Source: Rostratula benghalensis (lineage: Eukaryota; Chordata; Aves; Charadriiformes; Rostratulidae). From it: a stretch of 64,000 nt of DNA. A program made the position numbers and the translations under genes. This document shows, piece after piece, positions 1 through 10,561 of this stretch; positions within the stretch are counted from its first letter, which is position 1; each line of letters starts with the position of its first letter. The DNA lies in the NCBI GenBank assembly GCA_013399305.1, contig VXAI01000025.1, forward strand, positions 6,716,143-6,780,142, read 5' to 3'. The notes under the pieces were generated by a model. It was given only the letters and a program-made list of their open reading frames with translations. It was not told the origin of the DNA and did not search any database.

Positions 1-205
1 GGTGCCTGACAAGCAAGGCCAGAGAAATGCCCAAATCCAAAATCATCTCAGTTTCATACTTGCATAGAGTTAACTTTTCTACAGATCTAGGCTCATCTGA
101 AGTTTCACCACATCTAATATAAGCTGTTAACCACTGATCCATTATTTTTTAAGCAAAATGTTTGAGCTTTAGCACAAAGTTTTTAATGTTAATGGATCCC
201 AGCAC

Positions 206-224
206 TTTTTCTTTTTTTTTTTTT
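206..224. repeat. Poly-T tract
   Basis: T5-C-T13 homopolymer run. There is no target-site duplication and no recognisable retroposed body beside it, so it is called only as low-complexity sequence. Confidence 0.85.
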
Positions 225-2531
225 CCAAACTGTTTAAGAAAGATTTTCAGGTTGTCAGCATCCCAAACTCCCCATTTATGTGCATCCATTTAAAAAGAAA
301 ACTCTCGGCACCTGCGCATCTGCAATTCTGATCTTGTGGATCTTTTAGCAATAGGCAACAAAGGTCTACTACTATTCAGAGTGGGACAAATATGGGTAAA
401 TCTTTCAGTTTCACACTGTAACACCAAAATTCCCAGGGGAGCTCAGTCATCAGCTTCAGAGAGAGCAGCATGAGGCATTTGCACAGGCCTCACACCCAAG
501 TTGTACAGCCAAAGGCCAGGACTTACCCTAGTAGCCTTAACAGCTCTAAACTACATTACCACACATGTGATGTGCTACAGGCAAATAAAAATAATCCAGT
601 CATCAGAACCGTTTCATAAAGCCCAGAGATGCAGTGTGAAAGACAGTAGGGACAACTCGCTTTTCCTTTTTTCTTAAGTACCTAACTTCACTAAACTGGG
701 AAACCCAATAACAAGCTTCAGCAATGAAAGAACTATTTTGGAATGCAGTGAACGGAAAAGCTTTGAAAGATAAATACTACTTTCACATGTTTACAATTTC
801 TTTGGAGAACGCTTTCTCCCTCCCACTGTCTCAAGAGTCTGCGTATGTCCAACTCCCACAGACTGCTTCATGAAGTTCAGACTCTCTACGATGAGACAAG
901 GATATTTTCATGTACTTTTTAAAAAGAATATTCCTTTCTAACACTTAGACTTCTACTACCTCGTCAATTCCTCTGTACGCTACCAGGGAAAAGAGCAGTA
1001 GCAAATAACAGAAAAGCAGGATCAACACAACAAGTCAGCTGCACGGGACTAGGAATCTCACAAAGATGAGCAGAGTCAAGGGAAAAAACAGAGAGCAATC
1101 AAATTAACAGCATACATTTATATTACAGTATTTTGTAAGAATGCTAGCTGGATCTGCGTTTTATTCCATCTAAAATTATAGGGATGGCAGGAGGAGATCA
1201 CACTCAGCTCTGGTTTGTATGAAGTCTACAGCTGGCCCAAAAAGATGAAAAGTCTTGCAACCAGAAGGAAGAGTGGATGTTTTATTGCTGCTACTGAGAT
1301 CTAAAAAGCAACGGCTGTTCTTCCTTTCTACATGCCTTTCTATCTTCTCTTCCCAGCTGGAAGCACTAAATGACGGGCCACGCTCCTTGGAGACCAAATG
1401 TTTCTGTCCATTTCTCATGTGCCTCTCATCTTTACCACTGAGGCCTTTCCAGAGGCACATCTGGCCCAAAGCAGGTAGCAGCAAAAATCTCATAAGAAAG
1501 CTGGGAGCTTCTTACAAGTTTTCCAGCCCAGTCTGGCAGATGCAAGAGTTTCCTGATAATCATCAAAACGGTTGGATGCTTTCTGAAGCTTATCTGAGCC
1601 AAACAGAACCTCAGGCCCTTCTGAGGTTTGTCCTGCATTGGTTTGAATAGGCTTCAGACGGTCATTGTATTGTATTCTGAAAGTGATTTTCTTTGTTGTG
1701 CTCAGAGCAATAACCAACCGAGTGTGGAGACTGCACTTCTTTGCCATATCACCCATGCTCATATGTTTGGTTTTTTCAGCCTCTACTGTTTGATCCTCCG
1801 CAATGGGTTCTATACAGATACAAAAATTAGATGTGACACTGAGGAATATATTCAAATGAAACAGAGGCAACTAGAAAAATTATTAAGAGAGTAGCAGGGA
1901 TGGGATTTCTCTGCTAAAGGCTAAATAATGTTAATTTCCTAGAAACTGATCCAACCTTTATACTCAGTGGCTCAGCACTGCAGGCAGCACATCTGTTTGC
2001 TGCGTGAAGGTCCTGGGTTTGGGAAGGACTTGGCATTCTTCCTTGTGTGGTCAGCAGGATGTCTAGAAACTGATGTTTCACTTGATGTGGAAACTACAGG
2101 GTTCCAAGAATAATGATGTCCGAAACATTACCCAGAGATTAAACAAATAAATTTATCCCTTTTCCCCCCTTGTGACAAAGCCTAACTTGCAAAATTTAGG
2201 GTTGTTCTTTTATGATTTATAGATTTTAGCCTGGAATCTTATCAGAGATTAAGATATATGAGTGTGTGCATGACTTTGTCATTCTTCCACCAAACAACTT
2301 TTAAGCCTGTCCATCAAGTTTCAATCAAATTTGATGGGGAAAAAGCTCTCAAAGATAGAAAGTGCTGCAAGCTTTATGAGAATAGAAAGCACACAGAGAA
2401 GAGAGAGGTTATAGAGGTCAGCCACTGAGAAAAAGGCTGTACTTTATTGGACACTGGGTCATCCACTCTTAAGGCTTCTCCCACCTCCAACAAGAGGGAA
2501 ACCTTGACAGTACCTTTTAAAGCACAGCACA

Positions 2532-2633
2532 GCAAAAATTTGCTCCAAGTGGGTTCTGATGTCTGACCAGGGGTTTAATTAACTCCTCTACCTGCAGGGC
2601 TACCTATTCAAGTTACTTGGAGCAAATTTTTGC
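2532..2633. repeat. Perfect 19-bp inverted repeat with 64-nt spacer
   Basis: The left arm (2532-2550) reads gcaaaaatttgctccaagt and the right arm (2615-2633) is its exact reverse complement. Inside the spacer a second stem forms, 2569-2575 pairing with 2581-2587 (six Watson-Crick pairs and one G-T) around a 5-nt loop, so the whole 102 nt can fold as a nested foldback. A perfect 19-bp match this close is far beyond chance. It could be a short non-autonomous DNA transposon or foldback remnant, a structured RNA, or a local inverted duplication. I see no convincing target-site duplication, although both flanks are rich in CACAGC words. Confidence 0.85.
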
Positions 2634-3328
2634 ACACAGCAATTTGAGTTAATAAAGTGTGGAATGTTGGCTCTCAGCCTCCGCCAGCACACCATGTCCT
2701 AGATTTCTCTTTCTTTCTTCCCATCTATTTACAGCAGAAAATCACATTGAAGGGACTGCTCTAATGGATTGAGAAGCGGATGAATTCTCATTTCTCAAAT
2801 GGACTGTTTCTTGGACAATGTTTTGATTTTATGCAACTTCACTAGACACGTAAAACCATCAATCCCTCATAAGCTCTCTTTAGACATTTAGATGTTTCCA
2901 GTGAAGCTCAGACTGTTCTTTCATTATGTCAGTTCTGTCCTACAGCTGTACTCTTTCTCCATCTCAAAGTATAAATATTGAAAAAGTTCAACCAAAAAAG
3001 GACGAGTAGTAGCACGCAGCTGACAGTAGCCAACAGTAACTAGCAGCATGCAGCATAACTGGTTCCTCACAGCCCTGCACCTTGGGCATTCTGGCTATGC
3101 GTTGTAACTAATGTTACAGGGATTGCTAAGGCTGATAGGATTCAGCCTAACTGGAAACCTTGTCCACTTCTCTCTCTCCTGTATTCCTGCTGGGTCCCAG
3201 TCCTCTTCATTCCCTGCCTTATACAAAACAGTCTGTTAGCTACACTAACAAAATATGTGATATTCTGTGGAGTAAGCTACTCTATGCCACATAACTAGAA
3301 CACAGCACAGCAGCATCAAACCTGCTGG

Positions 3329-3348
3329 TTTTAGCTAGCAAGCTAAAA
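3329..3348. repeat. Short inverted repeat, 8-bp arms
   Basis: TTTTAGCT (3329-3336) and AGCTAAAA (3341-3348) are perfect complements around the 4-nt loop AGCA. It is a compact hairpin, but arms of this length arise by chance in a 64-kb AT-rich window. Confidence 0.8.
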
Positions 3349-6300
3349 AATTTCTTTTTGGCACCCCTATCCTCATTCTTACATCAGCCCTTGTGAAGGA
3401 GTAATTGGAATACAGCCTTGCAGTCTGAGAAGCAGAGCATGGATCCATGTAAAGGCTGGCAGGTTATTTTGAAATCCCTCTGAACAGGGCAGACCAGCTG
3501 CCTTTACCACAGAAACCTCAATCAACTAGGTTTCTTGTGAAACTGAGCCAAATAATAGCAGTGATACAGCCGCCTCTCCTCAGTTTTCATTAATGCCAAA
3601 ATAAATAAGCAGGAGAGAGAAGTCACATAGTAGTGAATAAAAACGGATTATATATATTTTTAATCCCTGTTCTCCATTAATGTGGGAGACTAGAGCCAAT
3701 ACAGAGGGCAAAGCTACAATTTCTTGTGCCTTCTTAGCAAATGCAGTTGGAAAACTAAGTATAACAGAAAAACATATTCCCAGCCTGCAGCGTGGGTAGA
3801 TCCTGCTCTCTCTGCCCAGCATGATGGCTGCTAATGCTTAGATAAAAGCCCCAATTGGCTAAAAGAAGCCTAAAGGACTCTCAATCATTTAAGAGGAGGA
3901 CACAAAACCCAGCCCTCACTCCATTCAAGGTCTGTCCTCCTCCAGCTAGGATGCCAGTGTAAAAGGGAGGGTGCACGCATCTTGAAAGAAAGTAAATTTC
4001 TGATATCGCAATGGCCCAAGGGGCTGTGAACCAAAAGGGCAGGTGAAGTTCAGACAGCACCTAATGAGCGTTCCTACGGCTATCCACCACCCCATTCCAG
4101 AGTCACACTGGGTTACATCGAGGAACTGAGACTGAAAACTTTTCAATATAATGTGATGGGAAAGAGACTGAATAGTAGTTTCCCTGGGGAGCCTGATTGC
4201 ATAAGTATATATGGTTTACTATATATGCTGGCATCCTTGGCATTCTATTGATAAGTGCTTACAAGGACAGCGATGATCGTAGCTGTAAAAGGCACAGGAC
4301 TCATCAACTGACAGCACTACTATTCCTTCTCATAACACATACCAAGCAGCCAGCGGGCAACTGTTTGATTGTGGTCACTATCTACATGAGAAGCATATGA
4401 AATGCAGTCCAGGATGTAACAGCCTTTTCAGCTCACGATCAATTCCAAAAGCCCAGCTGATTAAAAACAATTTTATTTTTCCACTACTCTGACATCCAGT
4501 TCCCTAGCACGGCCCATGCTTTACTCTGGCAGGAAGCTGATAGGAAATTTGTACACTGGTGCATGAAATGAAAATGAAACAAGACTGAAATTCATCCTTC
4601 AAACAGGAGGGAGGCTCAACTCGAGGGCTCATTGGATAAAAGTGAAGAGGGATCTGGTGCCTTGGCTCACTGAGAAACACATATTGCATGCAATTAAAAT
4701 CCACACGTTAGTTTATGCCTGTGAACCCCAAAGTATCACCATCACTAGATTGTCCACCTCTTTGAAGAATACAAAAGGTTAACTTTCACTACAACCAGTG
4801 CTGTGACAGAGCAGTGCCTGTTGAAATCTTGTGTAACACTACCTGCCATGAAGTACATCATTAGTTTTAAAGATGTTAAGTTTGGGTATTTTATATGGGA
4901 GCACAACTATGGTCAGAGTGCCTCTTCGGTGATAATTGCTATTGTAATCTAGAAAGCTAGGATTAGAGATCTTGAGTAGATGAAACAAAATTGTTTCTTG
5001 GCAGAAGCTTTTGAAACCCTGCAAGGATGTGGTAGGTAACTGCTGCTGGCTGTGCAGGAGACAAAAATTGCTCTTCAGAACTGAAACAGGCCCTTCAGCA
5101 AAGAGGCACTGGAGGAGAGCTGAAGTAGTACTCCTAGCGGCAATTAACATCAGGTGCTGTGTAGAAATGGAGCTTGCAGAAGAGTTTGCTGGCATAAAAG
5201 AAAAGTTCATTTCAGACTGATAATCAATCATTTATTTGTTGTGCTTTTTAAATGCCATTCCTTTGATATTTTTAATGTGTTAACCGTGCTTTGACTTTTC
5301 ACTTCTACTTAATTCATTCTGTTTGGAGGCATCTGAACATTCAGAGTTATGAAAAATATTTTAGAAAGGGTCATGTTCAGAAATAAAATTAAAAGAAGTT
5401 TTGGAGAATGATAGGCTTTACCACCTCTGTGCCATCAGCCCACAGCAATTTATCCATCTTCCTGTCTTATCCTAGCTCCTGAAATACATGAAGCACAGCC
5501 TAGAATTGCATTTTAGCAGCAGGTTGGAGCAATAGATGCTACAAGGAATAGTGACATTCCTGATGCGTGATGTGCTGTGCACCACAGGGAGTTGAAATCT
5601 CACTTTGTATGCCTTATGGCAAGCTATAAATTCCTGATTTTATGTGCTGATGTAAAAACCTGTTTAACAAATCCATTGGAGCAGACTGCCTGGATCAATG
5701 TTATGACAGGCACATAGACTCCCAATGGCATTCCTATGAGAACATATCTGAACATCTTGAGTCAGAGGTATATATTAATTTAATATGTTCATGAGAACAT
5801 GTTAGAATAAAGGAATTTGTGTTTCCAGCTGCAGTGATTCAGTATTGCTGTAGCCATACAGAAGGTGAAGTTCAGCTTTGAAGGGCAGATACTGTTTCTA
5901 CCCCAGCTGCCCTGAACATAGCTTGTAGGCAGCTAGTGCCATGTAATAGCACATGCCTCAAACTCATAACATTCTAAATAGTTAATGGTTTTTTTCCCTG
6001 TTTGTGTTCCCAGATGACAGCATATTTTTAAGAGTGGAACTCATCACTGGTCTTGCATGCTCAGAGAGACAAGGAAGAAACGTAGATGGAATATACTGAT
6101 AGTTTTAAGAGATAATTAAGCAGGAATCATCCTGAGTCATAACTAAGCAGTACTAGAATTTTACCACCAGCTGTACAAAGAAATACTAGGAAACTAAATT
6201 CACTAAGGGGAATTTAAATGCATGCAACAACATGTACCAAAGATGGTCTTTGACATACAGGTCCTGAGAAAGATAAGGAAAACATTAGGAATGGACAGGC

Positions 6301-8556
6301 AATGACAGCTAGACATACTGAATACGTATACTACTGTATCACTTGGTGGAGGATATTATCAAAATGTAGTTAGCTACAGCCCAAGTATTCACGTCCCATT
6401 CCATAAATTTTACAATTGCTTTCTGTGCACAAACTTTAACTGACACTTGATAATTTAAAGCACTCAAGGATATTGTAAAAATCATCAGCTTTGAGATATT
6501 CAGAGGAAATATACATAGAATTAATTATTAATCATTCAACAACCATCCCACATAAACATATAGCTTACATAAGAAGAAAAATTAGTCAAATTAGCTCAGT
6601 ATTAGAGTGAGAGCAGAAAAGTGATGGGAGTCACAGGACAGTCCCAAATGTATGCAGAGTATCCGTGAATTAAATACATGAGCCTTTTTGCAGTTGCTGC
6701 AATAAAAAACCCCCCAAAAGTATGACCTTTATCTGAGTTCTCAACATTTTCAGCTTAAAAAAATTCTTGAAAGCCCTGGTTTTATGGTGGATTTAGCTCT
6801 CAGAAAAGAGGCTTGGAGAGAACTTTCATCTTTGTCGCAAATCCTACAAAGATGTGACCTTGCCATTTATAAAGCCATAGAGCACATTAGGAGAACTACC
6901 ATTCCTGTAGAAGAGGCTATGAACGTGTAATGGAACAAGCTTGACAAAGGTTAGAGTGCATGAGGTAAGAGTATTTCCTCAGAATAAATCATCTTGACCA
7001 AAAGCAATGCAAAGTTAAAAGGCATGACTTTTCTCAACCATAAGAAAGTCAGGTAGGTTCTTCTGCCCAAGAGAAGCACATTATTCAAACAACTTTCAGA
7101 TGCATTGCATTTACTGCCAGGAGATTATCCAAGGAAGCAGCTCCTTATTTCAGATGTCATTTGGCTCAGCGCATAAAACATTAGGTGAAGCCAAGACTCA
7201 ACATGGAAATTAATGTACAATCCAGGGATATCTGTGCTTATGGCTTGCAATGTAACCTGTTGCTAAATATTCTCTAAATATTGGTATTGTCAATGGAAAC
7301 AAAATGCTCTCACAAACATCATTTCACTACTCTCCCCAACACCAGCCAAATTTGTCCCTTGCCTGACAAGAATTAAAGTCTTAAATTAATTGTCACAACA
7401 TTAGTCCAACTCTTTGTCCAATTGTACTGTTACTTGAATCATTAGGGTCCTGATGAACTGGAAAAGTACATTTTGGAAGCCTAAAGTTTCCCAACTGCAG
7501 GTTCTCAACCACTCCTACAGGAGGGGGGAAAAAACCCACAAAACAATTATGTATTGCAGTAACACAGTGCATTGCAGCCAGGAAGCCTTTAGCCAGAAGA
7601 TCCTTTCCTGAAACAAGGATAAATAGCTGCGATACACCAATTTCTCTCCTGCTTTGGGGTCTTCAGGTACAAGAGATGAAGCCACATGTGCAACTTGCTT
7701 AACCATACCTACCAATATACCAAACAGAACAGCCAACTTCCATTGTTTTTATTTTGTGCTAATGTATGCCCATTTCCTTTGCAAAGCAATTTATTCAGCA
7801 TGAACAATTTGTAATAATATACAGTACGTGTTGTGTGCTACATAAGCCTTTTCATATGTAATTAATATTTTATTAAATTTTTAACATTAAATTACTTTTT
7901 TTATGAAATGAAAGATTACATTTTCCAGTTCATGGATGCAGATCTACATATAAATAATGTAAGTAACATTTAAATATCAACAGATATCAGTTTACTACAA
8001 AATAAATTACTTACTTCCCTGGAGAATGTTTAATCTCAATTATTGCTCATGGAAAGCACACACCACTAACAAGCAAGTCAAGAACAATCTCCTTTCCCAA
8101 CAGCCGAACTACTGCAAATATATTTTGATAACTAAACTGAACTATATACTCAATAACTTCACCCCAATCCTGCTCTTAGGAATAAGGAATTCTCAAAGCT
8201 GTTCAGATCCATCACTTAAACTATTTCAATGTTGCCCAAGAGGAAGACAGGTATCTTAGCACCTGAGTGAATGCTGCAAATCTTGTATTTATAGTCATTG
8301 TCAGAGCTTACAAACATCACAATTTGTTTGGCACCTGACTTCTTACCTGCAAGATTTCATAGCCTTCTGTAGCATGATTGAAGGTGCTTCAAAACTCAAA
8401 AAGGGGCAAGTAAGGTCATGCCAAGCTGACAGCTATTGCACTTGCTTCTTGTCCTGCTTTGAGGTAAAATGATCTAATTTTCCACACTTCTCCATACAGT
8501 GTGGCAGAAGCAGCAACCAATTTTTAGATGACTATGTAACAGGTAAATCTACTCTC

Positions 8557-8570
8557 AAAAAAAAAAAAAA
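8557..8570. repeat. Poly-A tract
   Basis: Fourteen A residues followed by GGGG. No retroposed gene body is recognisable upstream of it. Confidence 0.85.
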
Positions 8571-8975
8571 GGGGAACCGGGTTGTAGGCCTTAGTTGTCC
8601 AAAATGGGATCAACTCCACTAGACCTACAGCTCAGAAGTGTTCTGTATCCATTTCAGTAATGGACTGGTTTCATGCTAGAAAAGGAGGAAGCAGTGCAAA
8701 ATCTGATGAGTACATTGGTGAAGGGTCTCACATACTCAAAGCTAAGAAAATGCTCTGACGCTGTAGCATTATGTCCAACTGGCCAGCAAAGCCTGAGGAC
8801 AACATCAGCTAAAACACAGCATAGGTCACCTGGTAGAATACCAGCTTTGCTAGTTCTCCACACCTTGTCACAGAAGTGGTAAGATGACTTAACACTTCAG
8901 GGTTAAGGTGGAATGAATGCAGCCTGATGGTACCCGATAGCATTGGTTGCTTATTCTACATGTTCAACAGGATAG

Positions 8976-8997
8976 AAAAAAAATAAAAAAAAGAAAG
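8976..8997. repeat. A-rich low-complexity tract
   Basis: A8-T-A8-G-A3 run. Low complexity only. Confidence 0.8.
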
Positions 8998-9202
8998 CGT
9001 TGCCTGTCACCAAAAGAGAAAATTAGTAGTGACTCCGAACAAGCGCCAGGTCTATAATGACTGTACACAGATGTTACTAGAGTAAACTTGAGGAAAAAAA
9101 TTATAAAGGCTGAACAATCAGCCATCCCCCATTGGGTGAAAATATTCAGAGTAGCTGGTTGAGTGGGAACATGTGCAAAATGAATGAATTGTGCATGGAC
9201 CC

Positions 9203-9339
9203 CAGATGCATGAGAACATCTGCGATGATGATGCTGGCATTGAGAACTACTTGCATATTCATGCCATCATTATCACTTCTGCTTCTGTGCAGCTCCTTAT
9301 TGCACAGAAGAGCTACAACTCTCTGAGTTTCTGAGAGTT
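9203..9339. other. Cluster of four consecutive hairpins
   Basis: Four inverted repeats follow each other with gaps of only 3-6 nt. H0 is 9203-9222 (6-bp stem, 8-nt loop). H1 is 9226-9275, a 15-position stem pairing 9226-9240 with 9261-9275, with one mismatch (9234/9267) and one G-T pair around a 20-nt loop. H2 is 9282-9310, a perfect 10-bp stem CTTCTGTGCA/TGCACAGAAG with a 9-nt loop. H3 is 9317-9339, a 7-bp stem AACTCTC/GAGAGTT with a 9-nt loop. H1 is somewhat microRNA-precursor-like in shape but shorter than a typical pre-miRNA stem. Each pairing is read directly from the sequence. Whether the region is transcribed or functional is unknown. Confidence 0.6.
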
Positions 9340-9460
9340 AACATCTCTGATATTGTTGGGACATCCAGTTAAACAGCAGCATCCTCAGAGTAAAACACAT
9401 AACAACACAAGTAGGCAACTAACTTAGCAATTCCATGGTTTTATCTACATAAACATCTTG

Positions 9461-9483
9461 GTGGCCATCTTGGCCGCCATTTG
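9461..9483. promoter_or_regulatory. Paired YY1-like motifs
   Basis: Two words resembling the YY1 recognition core lie within 23 bp in the same orientation: GGCCATCTTGG, then GGCCGCCATTTG, the second close to the strong GCCGCCATNTT form. YY1 sites occur in promoters, enhancers and many retroelements. There is no TATA box, CpG island or gene next to this pair, so regulatory use is only an inference. A single related GCCATCTTG word also lies at 23321-23329. Confidence 0.3.
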
Positions 9484-10508
9484 TTATCATCTTTCACTCA
9501 CATCACAGTATAAAACATTGGCCTTCACAAGCTGTCTCTAGCTATATTTCTCCAAGGGTAAAAGAGTTTGCATATTGGTGTAGTGCATTGTACAAAGTTG
9601 TTTATACTTGTGTTCAGTACCCTGTTATGCTTCTAGAGTAGTGTTAAAGGGGTCTGTGCATCAACAAATTAAACTCTTCATCTCTGCAGTTGTAGCAAGT
9701 GGACCGAGTATAAGTACCTCTGTGAGACCGAGCATGTTGAGTGCCACACAAAGTCAGACCCCTTCATTATGAGCTCCAGGGGATGGGCATCTTATCCTAA
9801 TGGCCATTTAAGCCTGCACCACAAATAAGTGCAATTGATGAGAAAAAGCATAATAAACCACTGCATATATGGAGAGACAGCAGGTCATGAAAACTATTGT
9901 AGAGCTTGCCTGGAAATAAACTCATCTTATATTCTTATTATAACTATTGCTTCCCCAATGTTTCTTGCCTTCTGCTGCTTATTAATACTTGTCTGAGCTA
10001 CTTAGTCCTGTGTTATTTGTATGAGATAAATAGAACTCATTTCATTCCATTTGTATCTCTGCTATCATTAGCACTTTCTAATGTCAGCTGGCATATGGTA
10101 ATGAAGGTGGGGAGAGTTTCCATCTACCCCAGGTCAAAAAAATACAACACCACCAGCTTTTACACAAGACATATGTCCCACAGGGATCCCCCAGCCACTG
10201 CTATCTCTGACCAGCATCATAGTTGCTCTTTTATTATTTGCCACCAGGAACATAGTTAATCTAAGTGTTACATAAACACAGAAGGCATCCAGCCTCAAGA
10301 AGGTAAGACTCCAGTGCACAAGGAGCAGGACTGAAGGACCCCATGCAGCACTGACTGTCAGCTTTATCAGTACCCATGTTGTACAGCTGAAATTTGCCAG
10401 ATGCTATATCATAATTCATGGGATCTATCACTATCCAAGAAAACAAAACAAAAAAACCCCACACTATGTCAGCTGCAGGCAGACCTGATGAATTGGAGGC
10501 TCCAAAGC

Positions 10509-10561
10509 TTTTTTTTTTTTTTTTTTTTCTCTCCCCACTTTTCATTCCCTTGCTTCTGCAG
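10509..10561 (+). other. Long polypyrimidine tract ending in CAG, acceptor-like
   Basis: A run of twenty T residues (10509-10528) continues as an almost pure C/T stretch and ends in TGCAG at 10557-10561, the form of a strong vertebrate 3' splice site. Downstream sequence stays open in one plus frame for about 150 nt until a GTAAGC donor-like word at 10714. That would define a candidate exon of 10562-10713. No protein family is recognisable and no partner exon is visible, so this may be a cryptic site or a non-coding RNA exon. Confidence 0.35.

Larger units (their letters stand above)
1..9100. other. Non-coding unique sequence, no gene recognised
   Basis: I find no coding exon with a recognisable family motif here. 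The longest open frames are about 130 codons (1255-1650 plus, which opens with TTG rather than ATG; 4839-5231 minus, which has an ATG). Both fit chance for this composition. The stretch from about 1180 to 1890 is open in overlapping frames on both strands and is somewhat richer in GC than its surroundings. The stretch from about 7790 to 8030 is very AT-rich with many TAAT/ATTA words. No interspersed repeat is recognisable. A 12-bp palindrome at 3438-3449 and a CACATGTG E-box at 562-569 are at chance level. Confidence 0.7.

Noticed and set aside
4839..5231. 130-codon minus-strand frame with ATG
   Set aside because: No recognisable motif, no clear exon boundaries, an overlapping frame open on the other strand, and a length expected by chance.
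5784..5800. TGTTC-ATGA-GAACA palindrome resembling a steroid-receptor element
   Set aside because: The half-sites are in everted order and spaced by four, unlike AGAACAnnnTGTTCT, and short AT-rich palindromes are frequent here.
7155..7185. GGCTCAGCGC word resembling a tRNA A-box
   Set aside because: No matching B-box (GGTTCGAATCC-like) and no cloverleaf can be drawn nearby. No other place in the window gave a tRNA.
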